Of a stretch of DNA of 14,855 nt, positions 6,220-13,867 are shown one piece after another. Source of the stretch: Alkalibaculum bacchi (GTDB taxonomy: Bacteria > Bacillota > Clostridia > Eubacteriales > Alkalibacteraceae); NCBI RefSeq assembly GCF_937875145.1, contig NZ_CALNCS010000091.1:1-14855 (forward strand), read 5' to 3'. Numbering within the stretch: the first letter of the stretch is position 1; each line of letters starts with the position of its first letter. The translations under genes and the position numbers were made by a program. The notes under the pieces are model-generated. The model had not been told where the DNA came from and searched no databases. It saw only the letters and a list, made by a program, of their open reading frames with translations.

Positions 6220-8451
6220 ATGAAAAGTAGAGAGTTACAAGATTTTGATAAGGCTACTTTGCAAACAAAGTTTCAATTATCAAGTATTATCTTTGATCAA
6301 ACAAATGGCAATATTGCAGAGTTTATTAGTAAAAAATCTGTCATTAAAGAGACAACTGGTTTACACGTAGATGATCAAGAAATAGATACATATTCTCTTG
6401 TTCACGATTTATATTATGAACAAAACAAGTATTCTGATGAATGTATTTCTTTTATAAAAGAATACATCAATCATTTATCCTACGAGACTTTTATCAAAGA
6501 CAATGATTTAAAGCGTGAGGACTTACTGTTAAAATCACAAGAACAAGCTCTTTTTAATGAGAGTCTATTAAATGGTGCCAGCTATGAAATAACTTCTGAT
6601 AAAATTATTATTTCTTTAAAAAAAGACCTTTCATTAGAGAAAGCTTCTATCTTATTATTTGCTAGAGGCGAATCTTTACTCTATGAGGTAGAACTAGTAG
6701 GTCATAAGATACTATGTGATTTGCTATTGTGTCTTAGTACAACAAAGTACAAGCTCTTTTTAGTAAGCAACAGTCAAATTTATGACTTTCACTATGATGA
6801 TCCTGAGATTCTATCCTTGCGTCCGTTTAGCATAAGCAATAGAAGGGTTTTTCAGCTTTCATACGAAAATAAAGGCTTGTATGTATCGTCAAATCGACTA
6901 AAAAGTTGTGTTAGCATTGATGATGTTACCGTAGAAGAGGATAAAATGACCCTTCTTGCAAAAATAAATGAAGAAGTTAGCCCCAATGAGTGCTCTGTCA
7001 TTTTTAAGGGTAGGAAAAACAACAAAGTGCAAAAGATAGAGGCTCAGATACTAGAGGGGGGATTTATTCAAGCCCAGGTACCTGTTGAGGAGTTTCTAGA
7101 TGAGCGATTTACAGACATTTATGTACAAATGGAATTTGAAACTACTGAAATACTGTGTGTCTTATCGAAGAAGGAGTCTTATTTTGAAAAAAAGTCTACT
7201 ATTCTTGGGAAAGATGTTAATATTCAGACTACAAAAGCAGGAAAAATTGTTCTTGAAGTGATTAAAGAGAAATCTTGGATTACTAAAAGAATCAATAGCA
7301 TTCGATATAACTTAATAAGATTGATGATTAAAAAGCTAAAAAGAAATAAGAAAAAAATTGTTTTTGAAAGTTTTGGTGGAAGGCAATATAGTGATCACCC
7401 TAGAGCCATATACGAGTATATTCTTAAAAATTATCCTCATATGAAAGGTGTATGGAGTATAGAAAGAGATGCTGTTAAAACTTTTAAAGAAAATAAAGTT
7501 CCCTATATAAAAAGATTTTCCTTAAAATGGTTTTATAAGATGGTCACATCTAAATACTGGGTGTCTAATACGAGATTTCCTCTTTGGGTAGAAAAACCTA
7601 AAGATACGGTTTATCTACAAACATGGCATGGAACGCCTCTAAAAAGATTAGGCATAGATATTGCTGAAGTCCATATGCCAAGTACAAATACATTTAATTA
7701 TAATCGAAACTTTTATCGGGAATCTAGAAATTGGGACTATCTCGTGTCACCAAATCCCTTCTGTACCAATATTTTTTCACGAGCATTTAGCATAGCAAGT
7801 GAGAAAATTCTAGAAAGTGGTTCACCTAGAAATGACTTTTTAGTGCAGAATAAGGATAATATGGATACAATCAATGAAATAAAGAAAAAATACAATATTC
7901 CACTAGACAAAAAGGTGATATTATATGCCCCAACTTGGCGAGATGATCAGTATTTTGAAAAATCTAAATACAAGTTTACAAATCCTATAGATTTAGATAA
8001 GCTAAAGAATACCTTTTCTGATGAGTACGTGATCATTTTTAGAATGCATTATTTAGTTGCAGATAGCATTGATTTAACTGGATATGAAGGCTTTGCCTAC
8101 AGTATTCCAACAGGAGATATTGCCCACTTGTATCTCATATCCGACGTGCTCATTACAGATTACTCTTCTGTTTATTTTGACTATGCTGTATTAAAAAGAC
8201 CAATGATATTTTTTATGTACGATCTTGAAGATTATAGGGACCGACTACGTGGTTTTTATCTAGATGTGGAGACAAGCATGCCTGGACCTATTGTCCAAAC
8301 AAATGATCAATTGATCTATGAATTGAAAAATGTACGTGGAACAGACCAACGATTAGAAAAATTTATAGAATCATTTTGTAAGCTAGAAGATGGAAATGCA
8401 ACGAAAAGAATCTGTGATTTCATCTTTAAAGATAATGAAACAGGTGATTAA
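6220..8451 (+). CDS. CDP-glycerol glycerophosphotransferase, TagF-like, long form
   Basis: A 743-residue protein, close in length to TagF polymerases (about 720-750), which extend poly(glycerol-phosphate) from CDP-glycerol at the inner membrane face. The C-terminal half (about 375-740) is the Glyphos_transf domain. It shows QTWHGTPLKRLG with His470, YAPTWRDD (569-576), RMHYL with His610, TDYSSVYFDY (D647) and RGFYLD. His470 and His610 match the two catalytic histidines of TagF. A basic amphipathic stretch (about 355-377) may bind the membrane. Residues 1-350 are not recognised and look beta-rich between about 200 and 320. AAAGGAG (6201-6207) lies 12 nt before the ATG, rather far. No clear promoter is seen after the tagD terminator. 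It is the first of three related genes with tight spacing, so it is probably the operon head. Confidence 0.9.
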   Translation: MKSRELQDFDKATLQTKFQLSSIIFDQTNGNIAEFISKKSVIKETTGLHVDDQEIDTYSLVHDLYYEQNKYSDECISFIKEYINHLSYETFIKDNDLKREDLLLKSQEQALFNESLLNGASYEITSDKIIISLKKDLSLEKASILLFARGESLLYEVELVGHKILCDLLLCLSTTKYKLFLVSNSQIYDFHYDDPEILSLRPFSISNRRVFQLSYENKGLYVSSNRLKSCVSIDDVTVEEDKMTLLAKINEEVSPNECSVIFKGRKNNKVQKIEAQILEGGFIQAQVPVEEFLDERFTDIYVQMEFETTEILCVLSKKESYFEKKSTILGKDVNIQTTKAGKIVLEVIKEKSWITKRINSIRYNLIRLMIKKLKRNKKKIVFESFGGRQYSDHPRAIYEYILKNYPHMKGVWSIERDAVKTFKENKVPYIKRFSLKWFYKMVTSKYWVSNTRFPLWVEKPKDTVYLQTWHGTPLKRLGIDIAEVHMPSTNTFNYNRNFYRESRNWDYLVSPNPFCTNIFSRAFSIASEKILESGSPRNDFLVQNKDNMDTINEIKKKYNIPLDKKVILYAPTWRDDQYFEKSKYKFTNPIDLDKLKNTFSDEYVIIFRMHYLVADSIDLTGYEGFAYSIPTGDIAHLYLISDVLITDYSSVYFDYAVLKRPMIFFMYDLEDYRDRLRGFYLDVETSMPGPIVQTNDQLIYELKNVRGTDQRLEKFIESFCKLEDGNATKRICDFIFKDNETGD

Positions 8452-8453
8452 TC

Positions 8454-9689
8454 ATGGAAAAATTAAAGCATGTAATAGCAAAAAATAAAATTTTACGTAA
8501 GATTGCTATTACCCTTCTGAAGGTTTTTCGCAGCCTTACCTATAATATTCTCTTTAGAATATTGCCGGTCAATGACAAGTTGATTTTGTTTTGTAGCCAT
8601 AAAGGTCAGGGTTTTTCATGCAATCCTAAGGCATTGTACAATGAAATGAAATATGATGAGAGATATAAGGACTTTACATTCGTATGGGCATTCAATAATC
8701 TAAAGGACAATCATATTGATGGAGCTATAAACGTAAAATATAACAGCGTACACTATTTTTACTATTTAGCTATTTCTAAGTACTGGTTCTTTAATGCAAA
8801 AATGCCTGTTTACTATAGGAAGAAAAGCAAGCAAGTATATTTGCAAACTTGGCATGGTACGCCTCTTAAGAGGTTGGCTGCAGATATAGAGCCAGGGGAT
8901 GCTACCACTTTTTATCGAAGTGAAATGAGTTGGAGCGATATGGTAAAAAGCTATATGAAAGATTCTCAAAAGTATGATTATATGATCTCAGCTAATGGGT
9001 TTTCATCTCAAGTTTTTACGAGTGCCTTTCGTTTGCAGTCTGGTGTTATTATTGAGACGGGATACCCAAGAAATGATATTTTAGTAAATAGAAGCGAAGA
9101 ATATGTAGAAGAATTAAAAGACCAGTATAATATAGCAAAGAATAAAAAAGTGATTTTATATGCGCCTACGTGGAGAGATAATACATATGACACAAAGGGC
9201 TATATTTTTGAGCTGAAGGTAGATTTTAATAAGTGGCGTGAAGCACTAGGTGATGAATACGTGGTCGTTTATAAACCTCATTATCTTATATACAATACAA
9301 AGAACAAAGAGTTGCCGGCAGATTTTGTTTATGATGCAAGTCATTGTCAGGACATCAACGATTTATACCTTATGAGCGATATCATGGTGACAGATTATTC
9401 TAGTGTGTTTTTTGATTATGGTGTCTTAAGACGACCTGTCTTATTTTATATGTACGATTTAGAAGAATACCGAGATCAATTGAGGGGATTTTATCTAGAT
9501 ATTTATAAAGACTTGCCAGGTCCCATACTAGAAAAAGAAGAAGAGTTATTAGATCAGATTATTGGTATTGATCAGGTTCAGGAAGAGTATGCTAATCGGA
9601 TGAATACATTTTACCAGAATTATTGTCAGTGGAATGATGGGAAATCGAGTAAAAAGGTATTAGATATTATATTTAGACAAGATAAATGA
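8454..9689 (+). CDS. CDP-glycerol glycerophosphotransferase family protein, short form
   Basis: A 411-residue member of the same family, consisting of the catalytic domain only. It has QTWHGTPLKRLA with His134, LYAPTWRDN, VYKPHYL with His276, and TDYSSVFFDYGVLRRP. Its C-terminal region (MYDLEEYRDQLRGFYLD, then PGPI) is nearly the same as that of the upstream 743-residue protein, so the two are close paralogues, probably from a tandem duplication. A basic hydrophobic N-terminus (about 10-40) suits monotopic membrane attachment. The start ATG lies 2 bp after the previous stop, with AGGTGAT (8443-8449) overlapping that stop, which implies translational coupling. It may be a polymerase or add a short oligomer (TarF-like); sequence alone cannot separate TagB, TarF and TagF roles. 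Confidence 0.88.
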   Translation: MEKLKHVIAKNKILRKIAITLLKVFRSLTYNILFRILPVNDKLILFCSHKGQGFSCNPKALYNEMKYDERYKDFTFVWAFNNLKDNHIDGAINVKYNSVHYFYYLAISKYWFFNAKMPVYYRKKSKQVYLQTWHGTPLKRLAADIEPGDATTFYRSEMSWSDMVKSYMKDSQKYDYMISANGFSSQVFTSAFRLQSGVIIETGYPRNDILVNRSEEYVEELKDQYNIAKNKKVILYAPTWRDNTYDTKGYIFELKVDFNKWREALGDEYVVVYKPHYLIYNTKNKELPADFVYDASHCQDINDLYLMSDIMVTDYSSVFFDYGVLRRPVLFYMYDLEEYRDQLRGFYLDIYKDLPGPILEKEEELLDQIIGIDQVQEEYANRMNTFYQNYCQWNDGKSSKKVLDIIFRQDK

Positions 9690-9698
9690 GGTTAAGAT

Positions 9699-10811
9699 AT
9701 GGAAAAGATAATAGCTTTATTGGTAGTGAAACTAGCTTCTTTACTTACCCGTTTCATTCCAATAAATAAAAAGAAGATCGTCTTTATTTCTTATTTTGAG
9801 ACACATCTTACGGGAAATTTTAAATTAATAAGTGATGAATTAAAAAAAAGGAATAAAGGCTATAAAATAGTCCATCTCATTCGAAAGTTTGATAATACCC
9901 TCTTTGGAAAATTCATATACTTACTAAATTTTATCATGCAAACATATCATATTAATACCTCCTCTGTGGTTTTATTAGATGGGAACAATTTTCCTGTATG
10001 CAATATAAAAAAGAAAGAGGATACGAAAATCATTCAAATCTGGCATGCTTGTGGAGCAATAAAGAAATTTGGTTCTGATATTAGCAGAAGATTTAAAATT
10101 AGAAACTACGATTATGTATATGTTGCAGGCGAAGAATTTCAAAAGACTTTCTCGACAGCCTTTAATATGGAGAAGGATAAAATCTTAAAACTTGGCGTAG
10201 CAAAGACAGATATACTATACAATAAAGATACGATGAAAAAATACCGTCAACAAATGTACAAAAGATACCCGCAAATAAAGGGGAAAAAGGTCTTGTTATA
10301 CGCCCCTACTTTTAGGGGAGACGGGGTTTTTGATAAGAAATACGTTCAATTGGACTTGCCTTATATCTACCGAGAGCTAGAGGAAGACTATGTTTTATTG
10401 TACAAGATGCACCCCTTTTTACACGATATTAGTTTGGGACACGAAAATAACGAAAGCATTATCAATGTGAATCATTTAGATATATATGAGCTATTTTCCG
10501 TAAGCGATATTTTAGTGTCGGATTATTCGGCAGTAATATTTGATTTTTCAATATTAGAAAAACCAATTATATTTTACGCACCAGACTTAGAAGAATACAA
10601 AGCCAAAAGAGGATTGTACTACGACTATGAAGAACTAGCGCCAAGCCCCATTTGCTATACGAAAGAAGACATGGTTCGAGTGATTACAAACGAAGAGTAC
10701 CACGCAGAAAAGGTAAGGCAAATGAAAGAGCGGTTTTTTGATTATCAAGATGGTCAGTCAACAGAGCGGGTTGTAAATGAGATCGAAAGGGTACTGCAAA
10801 GTAGTCAATAA
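9699..10811 (+). CDS. CDP-glycerol glycerophosphotransferase family protein, WHACGA subtype
   Basis: The third family member, 370 residues, more diverged than the first two. The catalytic His116 sits in IQIWHACGAIKKFG rather than TWHGTPLK. It also has LYAPTFRGDG, YKMHPF with His238, and SDYSAVIFDFSILEKP. The WHA.GA.KKFG form recalls TagB-like primases, which add the first glycerol-phosphate to the lipid-linked disaccharide, but that role is only a suggestion. The N-terminus (about 4-22) is a hydrophobic, basic-ended helix likely to sit on the membrane. GAGGT (9688-9692) spans the preceding stop, and the ATG follows 6 nt later, so it is co-translated with the gene before it. No convincing intrinsic terminator follows; the T-rich stretch at 10841-10848 has only a weak 5-bp, long-loop stem before it. 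Confidence 0.87.
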   Translation: MEKIIALLVVKLASLLTRFIPINKKKIVFISYFETHLTGNFKLISDELKKRNKGYKIVHLIRKFDNTLFGKFIYLLNFIMQTYHINTSSVVLLDGNNFPVCNIKKKEDTKIIQIWHACGAIKKFGSDISRRFKIRNYDYVYVAGEEFQKTFSTAFNMEKDKILKLGVAKTDILYNKDTMKKYRQQMYKRYPQIKGKKVLLYAPTFRGDGVFDKKYVQLDLPYIYRELEEDYVLLYKMHPFLHDISLGHENNESIINVNHLDIYELFSVSDILVSDYSAVIFDFSILEKPIIFYAPDLEEYKAKRGLYYDYEELAPSPICYTKEDMVRVITNEEYHAEKVRQMKERFFDYQDGQSTERVVNEIERVLQSSQ

Positions 10812-10857
10812 AACTTTTTCTTTTAGACAAATTCCTGACTTTTTTTTACATTGGACA

Positions 10858-10866
10858 TGTTATGAT
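10858..10866 (+). promoter_or_regulatory. Extended -10 promoter before the CapD-like gene
   Basis: TGTTATGAT has a TG extension and one mismatch to TATAAT. A partial -35 (CTGACT, 10835-10840) is too far away at 20 bp. It lies about 30 bases before the ATG at 10897 and supports that start. The gene may also be reached by read-through from the glycerophosphotransferase operon. Confidence 0.5.
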
Positions 10867-10896
10867 ATACAAAAACAGGAAGAAGTTGGGGTACAA

Positions 10897-12663
10897 ATGA
10901 AGAAAGGTTCACGAAAAAATTTTATATTTATGTCTTTGTTAGAAATTATATCCTTAGCTATTTCTTTTTCTTTCAGTCTCATCTTAGTGGATATATGGTA
11001 TGTAGGCAATTTAATGCAGTTTTTATACGGGGCGCTTGCCGTAGTTTTGATGTCCAAGCTGTCTGTAATTTTGATTTTCTTTAAAATCTATGCTCAAAGT
11101 AAACAGCTCAATAAAATTCTTGCTATTGTTGCTATTTATAATCTTTTTAGCTTTATCTGCTTGTACTTGATAAATGTTGAATGTTTATATGAAATTTGCA
11201 CCATTAATTTATTAGTGGACGTGCTATTTATTGGGATAAATAGAACCCTAGAAAGAAAAGCTCAAGAGAAGCGTGATGCAGCAAGGGTCTCTGTCATGTC
11301 GCCAAATAAAAGGAAAGCTCTTTCAAATTTAGGTAAAAAAGAAATAAGTTATCATACACCGACGCCTCTAATTATTGTGAAAGATTTAAAGATGAAGGAA
11401 CTTAAACAAATAAAAAACTTTGCTCCTAATGGTATCATATTAAATATTAGCCTTCAGGATGAAGATTTAGTTTATATAGATGATTTGCAAGATAAGATTA
11501 ATGAGATTGCATTTGACTCTATTGTGGTCTACACTAAGAATTTTTATAGACTAGAATTTTTAGATATTTTTGAAATAACTAAAGACATTCCCTTTTCAAT
11601 AGAGTTATTAGATGAAAACTATTTACTTACTGAATTAACGAATATAGAAGATATTATAAAGTTCTTCCCATTAAATATAGAAAGCAGCGGAAACTTTACA
11701 GATGAAAATGTGCTACTCCTTTATACAGGAGATATATGTGAGGGATTATGCGAGCAAATAATAGAAAAAGGTGCAAAAGGCATTACCGTAGTAGACTATG
11801 AAGCAAATCTATTGCATTTACACGAAAGGTATATGGACCATAATGAAATTGTCTTGATCTCTGCAGAACCAGAAGGTGTAGTAGAACAAGAAGTATTTGA
11901 AGGGCATCAACGAATTGTTTATGGTTTGCCTATTGACGATATCGAAAAATGTGAGAATGATATTAAATCGTGTATTGAACGAAATATTGTTTACACCAAG
12001 AAAATTCTACAAAGTATACCCGAGTCTGTTAAGACCTTTACATTTGTATCTTCGTCTTTAGCAGAAAAACCAAAATCGATCATGGGTAATTGCTATGGAA
12101 ATGTAGAGTCTTTAGTTCGGTCGAGAGATAAATATATGGAGACTTGTTATCACGTTGTCCGATTGCCCAATTTTTTAAAGAGGGACAATCCTTTTATAAG
12201 AGAATTACGGCAATATCCCTTTAATAAAGTAGTCGAGGCTAATCCCAAGGATATTTTTATCCATTTGTATGATAAAGAAGAAGCGGTTAGGATTTTATTG
12301 AGTTGTATACAAAAGAAGGAGTCGGTGGCGGTCTATCTAGGTCATCAGATATTTTTACCCAATTTTATAAGCGAAATGAACTACAGAGGGCTACTGGAAG
12401 AAAAAATTCATGTGACATTTACAAAAGGAGCTTATCCACTCAAATTGTACATGGATCATCAAGCTTTAGGGTACATATCTTCTGATAGGCTAGATTCCTA
12501 TGTATATGAATTGCCGGAAGTGAAGGTAGACTATTATTTAGCTTTAAAAGTTGTGGATATAATAGAAGCAAAACTCCAAATGGGTTTATTAGAAGAATGT
12601 AGGAAGTATTTAAAACAACTTACTGATGAAAAGTTGTATATATATAGTGCGTATAGTTCTTAG
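10897..12663 (+). CDS. Degenerate CapD/WbpM-like membrane protein, probable pseudoenzyme
   Basis: 588 residues with the layout of membrane UDP-sugar 4,6-dehydratases (CapD, WbpM). There are four hydrophobic helices (about 12-31, 40-62, 73-92, 98-115), a first alpha/beta domain (about 156-258) ending TNIEDIIKFFP like the family's 'v.IEDLLgR', and an SDR-like domain from about 270. In the latter, VSSSLAEKPKSIMGN (384-398) aligns without gaps to the family's ISTDKAVNPTNVMGA. The catalytic Asp-Lys are Ser387-Leu388, the SDR Lys is Tyr400, and the NAD loop TGAGGSIGSEL is reduced to TGDICEGL (277-284). It is therefore probably inactive, perhaps a regulator or scaffold. The reading frame is intact throughout, so it is not a decaying gene. 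The start ATG 10897 has a weak GGGG site; ATG 10777 would overlap the previous gene and add an implausible leader. Orthology is my own motif comparison, not a search. Confidence 0.72.
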   Translation: MKKGSRKNFIFMSLLEIISLAISFSFSLILVDIWYVGNLMQFLYGALAVVLMSKLSVILIFFKIYAQSKQLNKILAIVAIYNLFSFICLYLINVECLYEICTINLLVDVLFIGINRTLERKAQEKRDAARVSVMSPNKRKALSNLGKKEISYHTPTPLIIVKDLKMKELKQIKNFAPNGIILNISLQDEDLVYIDDLQDKINEIAFDSIVVYTKNFYRLEFLDIFEITKDIPFSIELLDENYLLTELTNIEDIIKFFPLNIESSGNFTDENVLLLYTGDICEGLCEQIIEKGAKGITVVDYEANLLHLHERYMDHNEIVLISAEPEGVVEQEVFEGHQRIVYGLPIDDIEKCENDIKSCIERNIVYTKKILQSIPESVKTFTFVSSSLAEKPKSIMGNCYGNVESLVRSRDKYMETCYHVVRLPNFLKRDNPFIRELRQYPFNKVVEANPKDIFIHLYDKEEAVRILLSCIQKKESVAVYLGHQIFLPNFISEMNYRGLLEEKIHVTFTKGAYPLKLYMDHQALGYISSDRLDSYVYELPEVKVDYYLALKVVDIIEAKLQMGLLEECRKYLKQLTDEKLYIYSAYSS

Positions 12664-12689
12664 AGGAGTAGGTTATACCTACTCCTCTA
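12661..12689. terminator. Hairpin shared by two convergent genes
   Basis: The arms TAGAGGAGTAGG (12661-12672) and CCTACTCCTCTA (12678-12689) are perfectly complementary over 12 bp, 13 if T12673-A12677 pairs. The plus-strand gene's TAG stop is the first three bases of the left arm, and the minus-strand gene's stop (12679-12681) lies in the right arm. Neither side has a T-run, so it is an atypical bidirectional terminator or an mRNA 3'-end stabiliser. Confidence 0.65.
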
Positions 12690-13578
12690 AAGCTCGTTCG
12701 ACCATAGCTCGAATTTGAGCCAGATCTCCTTTTTTAATGATGATTTCAGAATATTTGTCCTTCAGTTTTACCTCGTCATCACCCAGTTCAGGTGAATCGA
12801 ATAGGACATGATAAAGTTGCTTGTCGTATTCTCTCTGTCTTTGTTCAAGTATCCTTATTTGTTTGTCTATGTAGAGTTCTTTTTCTTCTAAGGTTTTTAT
12901 TTGCCTTAAGATTCCTTCGGAAATTTGTTCTAAATTTTGAAATACTGAATCATTCTCTTGTGTATTGAAAGCTCCGTTTTCGTTGTATTCCTTATTAGAG
13001 TGAGAAATGGAAGCACTTTTTTGAAGGGCTTCTGCTATTTCTTGTTGTTTTTTTGATAAATCTAATTCTTTATCTTTAATCATTGTTTCAAGAAAAGATA
13101 ATTCTTCTTCTTTGTCGATAATTTTATTTTTTAGAGATTCTAAGTCTTGCTTCATGCCCATGAATTGATTGATGTCGTTGATTTCTTCATCTTTTTGTCT
13201 ATTTGATGATATTTTGTTTATCACTGCAATCAAGATGAAAATTAGCACAAAATCTATTGCAGCATTTACTCCATAAGGTATATAGGATTCGATAGAGAAA
13301 CCAAGATAAAAAATCAATAGTAAAATAGCTGCTATATTACTTGCTAGGATGCCTAGTATTGTGCGTATATAACTGTAACGCTGTTTTTTAGTGAATATAA
13401 ATAGGGATAAAACCAATACTTTGATTCCTATTAAATAATACATATTTGAGCTTATTTGAGTTATATATGTAGAATTTAATAGAACGAGCTGGTTTATAAT
13501 AGAGCTGCTAAAATAAGAAAGAGAGATCATCAATCCACTAAAAAACCATAATAACAATAATTTCCAAAATGTTTTCAT
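12679..13578 (-). CDS. Unrecognised four-helix membrane protein with coiled-coil tail
   Basis: 299 residues that I do not recognise. The start is ATG at 13578, because GGAGGTG (13589-13583) precedes it at 4 nt; an upstream in-frame start would only add nine residues that contain that site. The N-terminal part has four hydrophobic segments (about 7-24, 46-63, 73-93, 104-122). Two stretches of strong coiled coil, rich in Glu, Lys and Gln, follow (about 128-190 and 215-256), separated by a Ser/Asn-rich break. A short acidic-basic C-terminus (about 265-299, ending ERALEE) looks helical. The tail is probably cytoplasmic and could drive oligomerisation or act as a scaffold. It faces the CapD-like gene and its end sits in the shared hairpin. 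Nothing ties it to teichoic acid synthesis except position. Confidence 0.82.
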   Translation of the reverse strand: MKTFWKLLLLWFFSGLMISLSYFSSSIINQLVLLNSTYITQISSNMYYLIGIKVLVLSLFIFTKKQRYSYIRTILGILASNIAAILLLIFYLGFSIESYIPYGVNAAIDFVLIFILIAVINKISSNRQKDEEINDINQFMGMKQDLESLKNKIIDKEEELSFLETMIKDKELDLSKKQQEIAEALQKSASISHSNKEYNENGAFNTQENDSVFQNLEQISEGILRQIKTLEEKELYIDKQIRILEQRQREYDKQLYHVLFDSPELGDDEVKLKDKYSEIIIKKGDLAQIRAMVERALEE

Positions 13579-13609
13579 CAAACACCTCCGTATGCATAAA
13601 AGCATTTTT

Positions 13610-13618
13610 ATTATACCA
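13610..13618 (-). promoter_or_regulatory. Extended -10 promoter for the coiled-coil membrane protein
   Basis: The minus strand reads TGGTATAAT, a perfect -10 with TG extension; no good -35 is present at 17 bp. It lies about 30 bases before the ATG at 13578. The 11-mer ATGGTATAATA (13619-13609) is identical to the one at the tagD promoter (5619-5629). Confidence 0.65.
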
Positions 13619-13753
13619 TAAATTGATAGGTAGTTATTAGTCTAATTATATTTTTGATGAGTCGCTTGAGCGGTTGGATGGGAGAAGAAGGATTCCTACG
13701 AATAAACTAGTAAAACTGCGTGTTACTTTTATACACAAATGTACGATATCTCA

Positions 13754-13790
13754 CCTATAGGCAAGCTTGATTTGTGCTTGTAGGATTTTT
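13754..13790 (+). other. Weak hairpin followed by T-run in a divergent intergenic region
   Basis: CCTA (13754-13757) plus CAAGC (13762-13766) can pair with GCTTGTAGG (13776-13784), with a 4-nt bulge and a 9-nt loop, followed by ATTTTT (13785-13790). It lies upstream of the likely promoter of the glycosylase gene. It could end a small transcript or be chance in AT-rich sequence. The rest of 13606-13867 shows nothing else I can name. Confidence 0.25.
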
Positions 13791-13813
13791 AAAATAAATT
13801 CCTGTGTTTAGAG

Positions 13814-13844
13814 TGTACAATAAGGGTAAGATAATATGTATAAT
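13814..13844 (+). promoter_or_regulatory. Candidate promoter for the DNA glycosylase gene
   Basis: A perfect TATAAT (13839-13844) lies 23 bases before the ATG at 13868. The best -35 is TGTACA (13814-13819), four of six matches, with a long 19-bp spacer. The transcript leader would be short, about 15 bases. Confidence 0.4.
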
Positions 13845-13867
13845 ACACAAGAATAGGGCGGTAGTGG

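Noticed and set aside
10803..10848. Terminator after the third glycerophosphotransferase (AGTCA/TGACT then eight T)
   Set aside because: A 5-bp stem with a 28-nt loop is not a credible terminator hairpin; the T-run alone is not enough.
10777..10896. Earlier ATG for the CapD-like gene
   Set aside because: It would start inside the previous coding region, add a 40-residue leader unlike a membrane protein N-terminus, and read through a likely promoter; ATG 10897 begins the normal basic-then-hydrophobic N-terminus.
13579..13605. Upstream start for the minus-strand coiled-coil protein
   Set aside because: The extra nine residues are encoded across the strong GGAGGTG site that serves ATG 13578.
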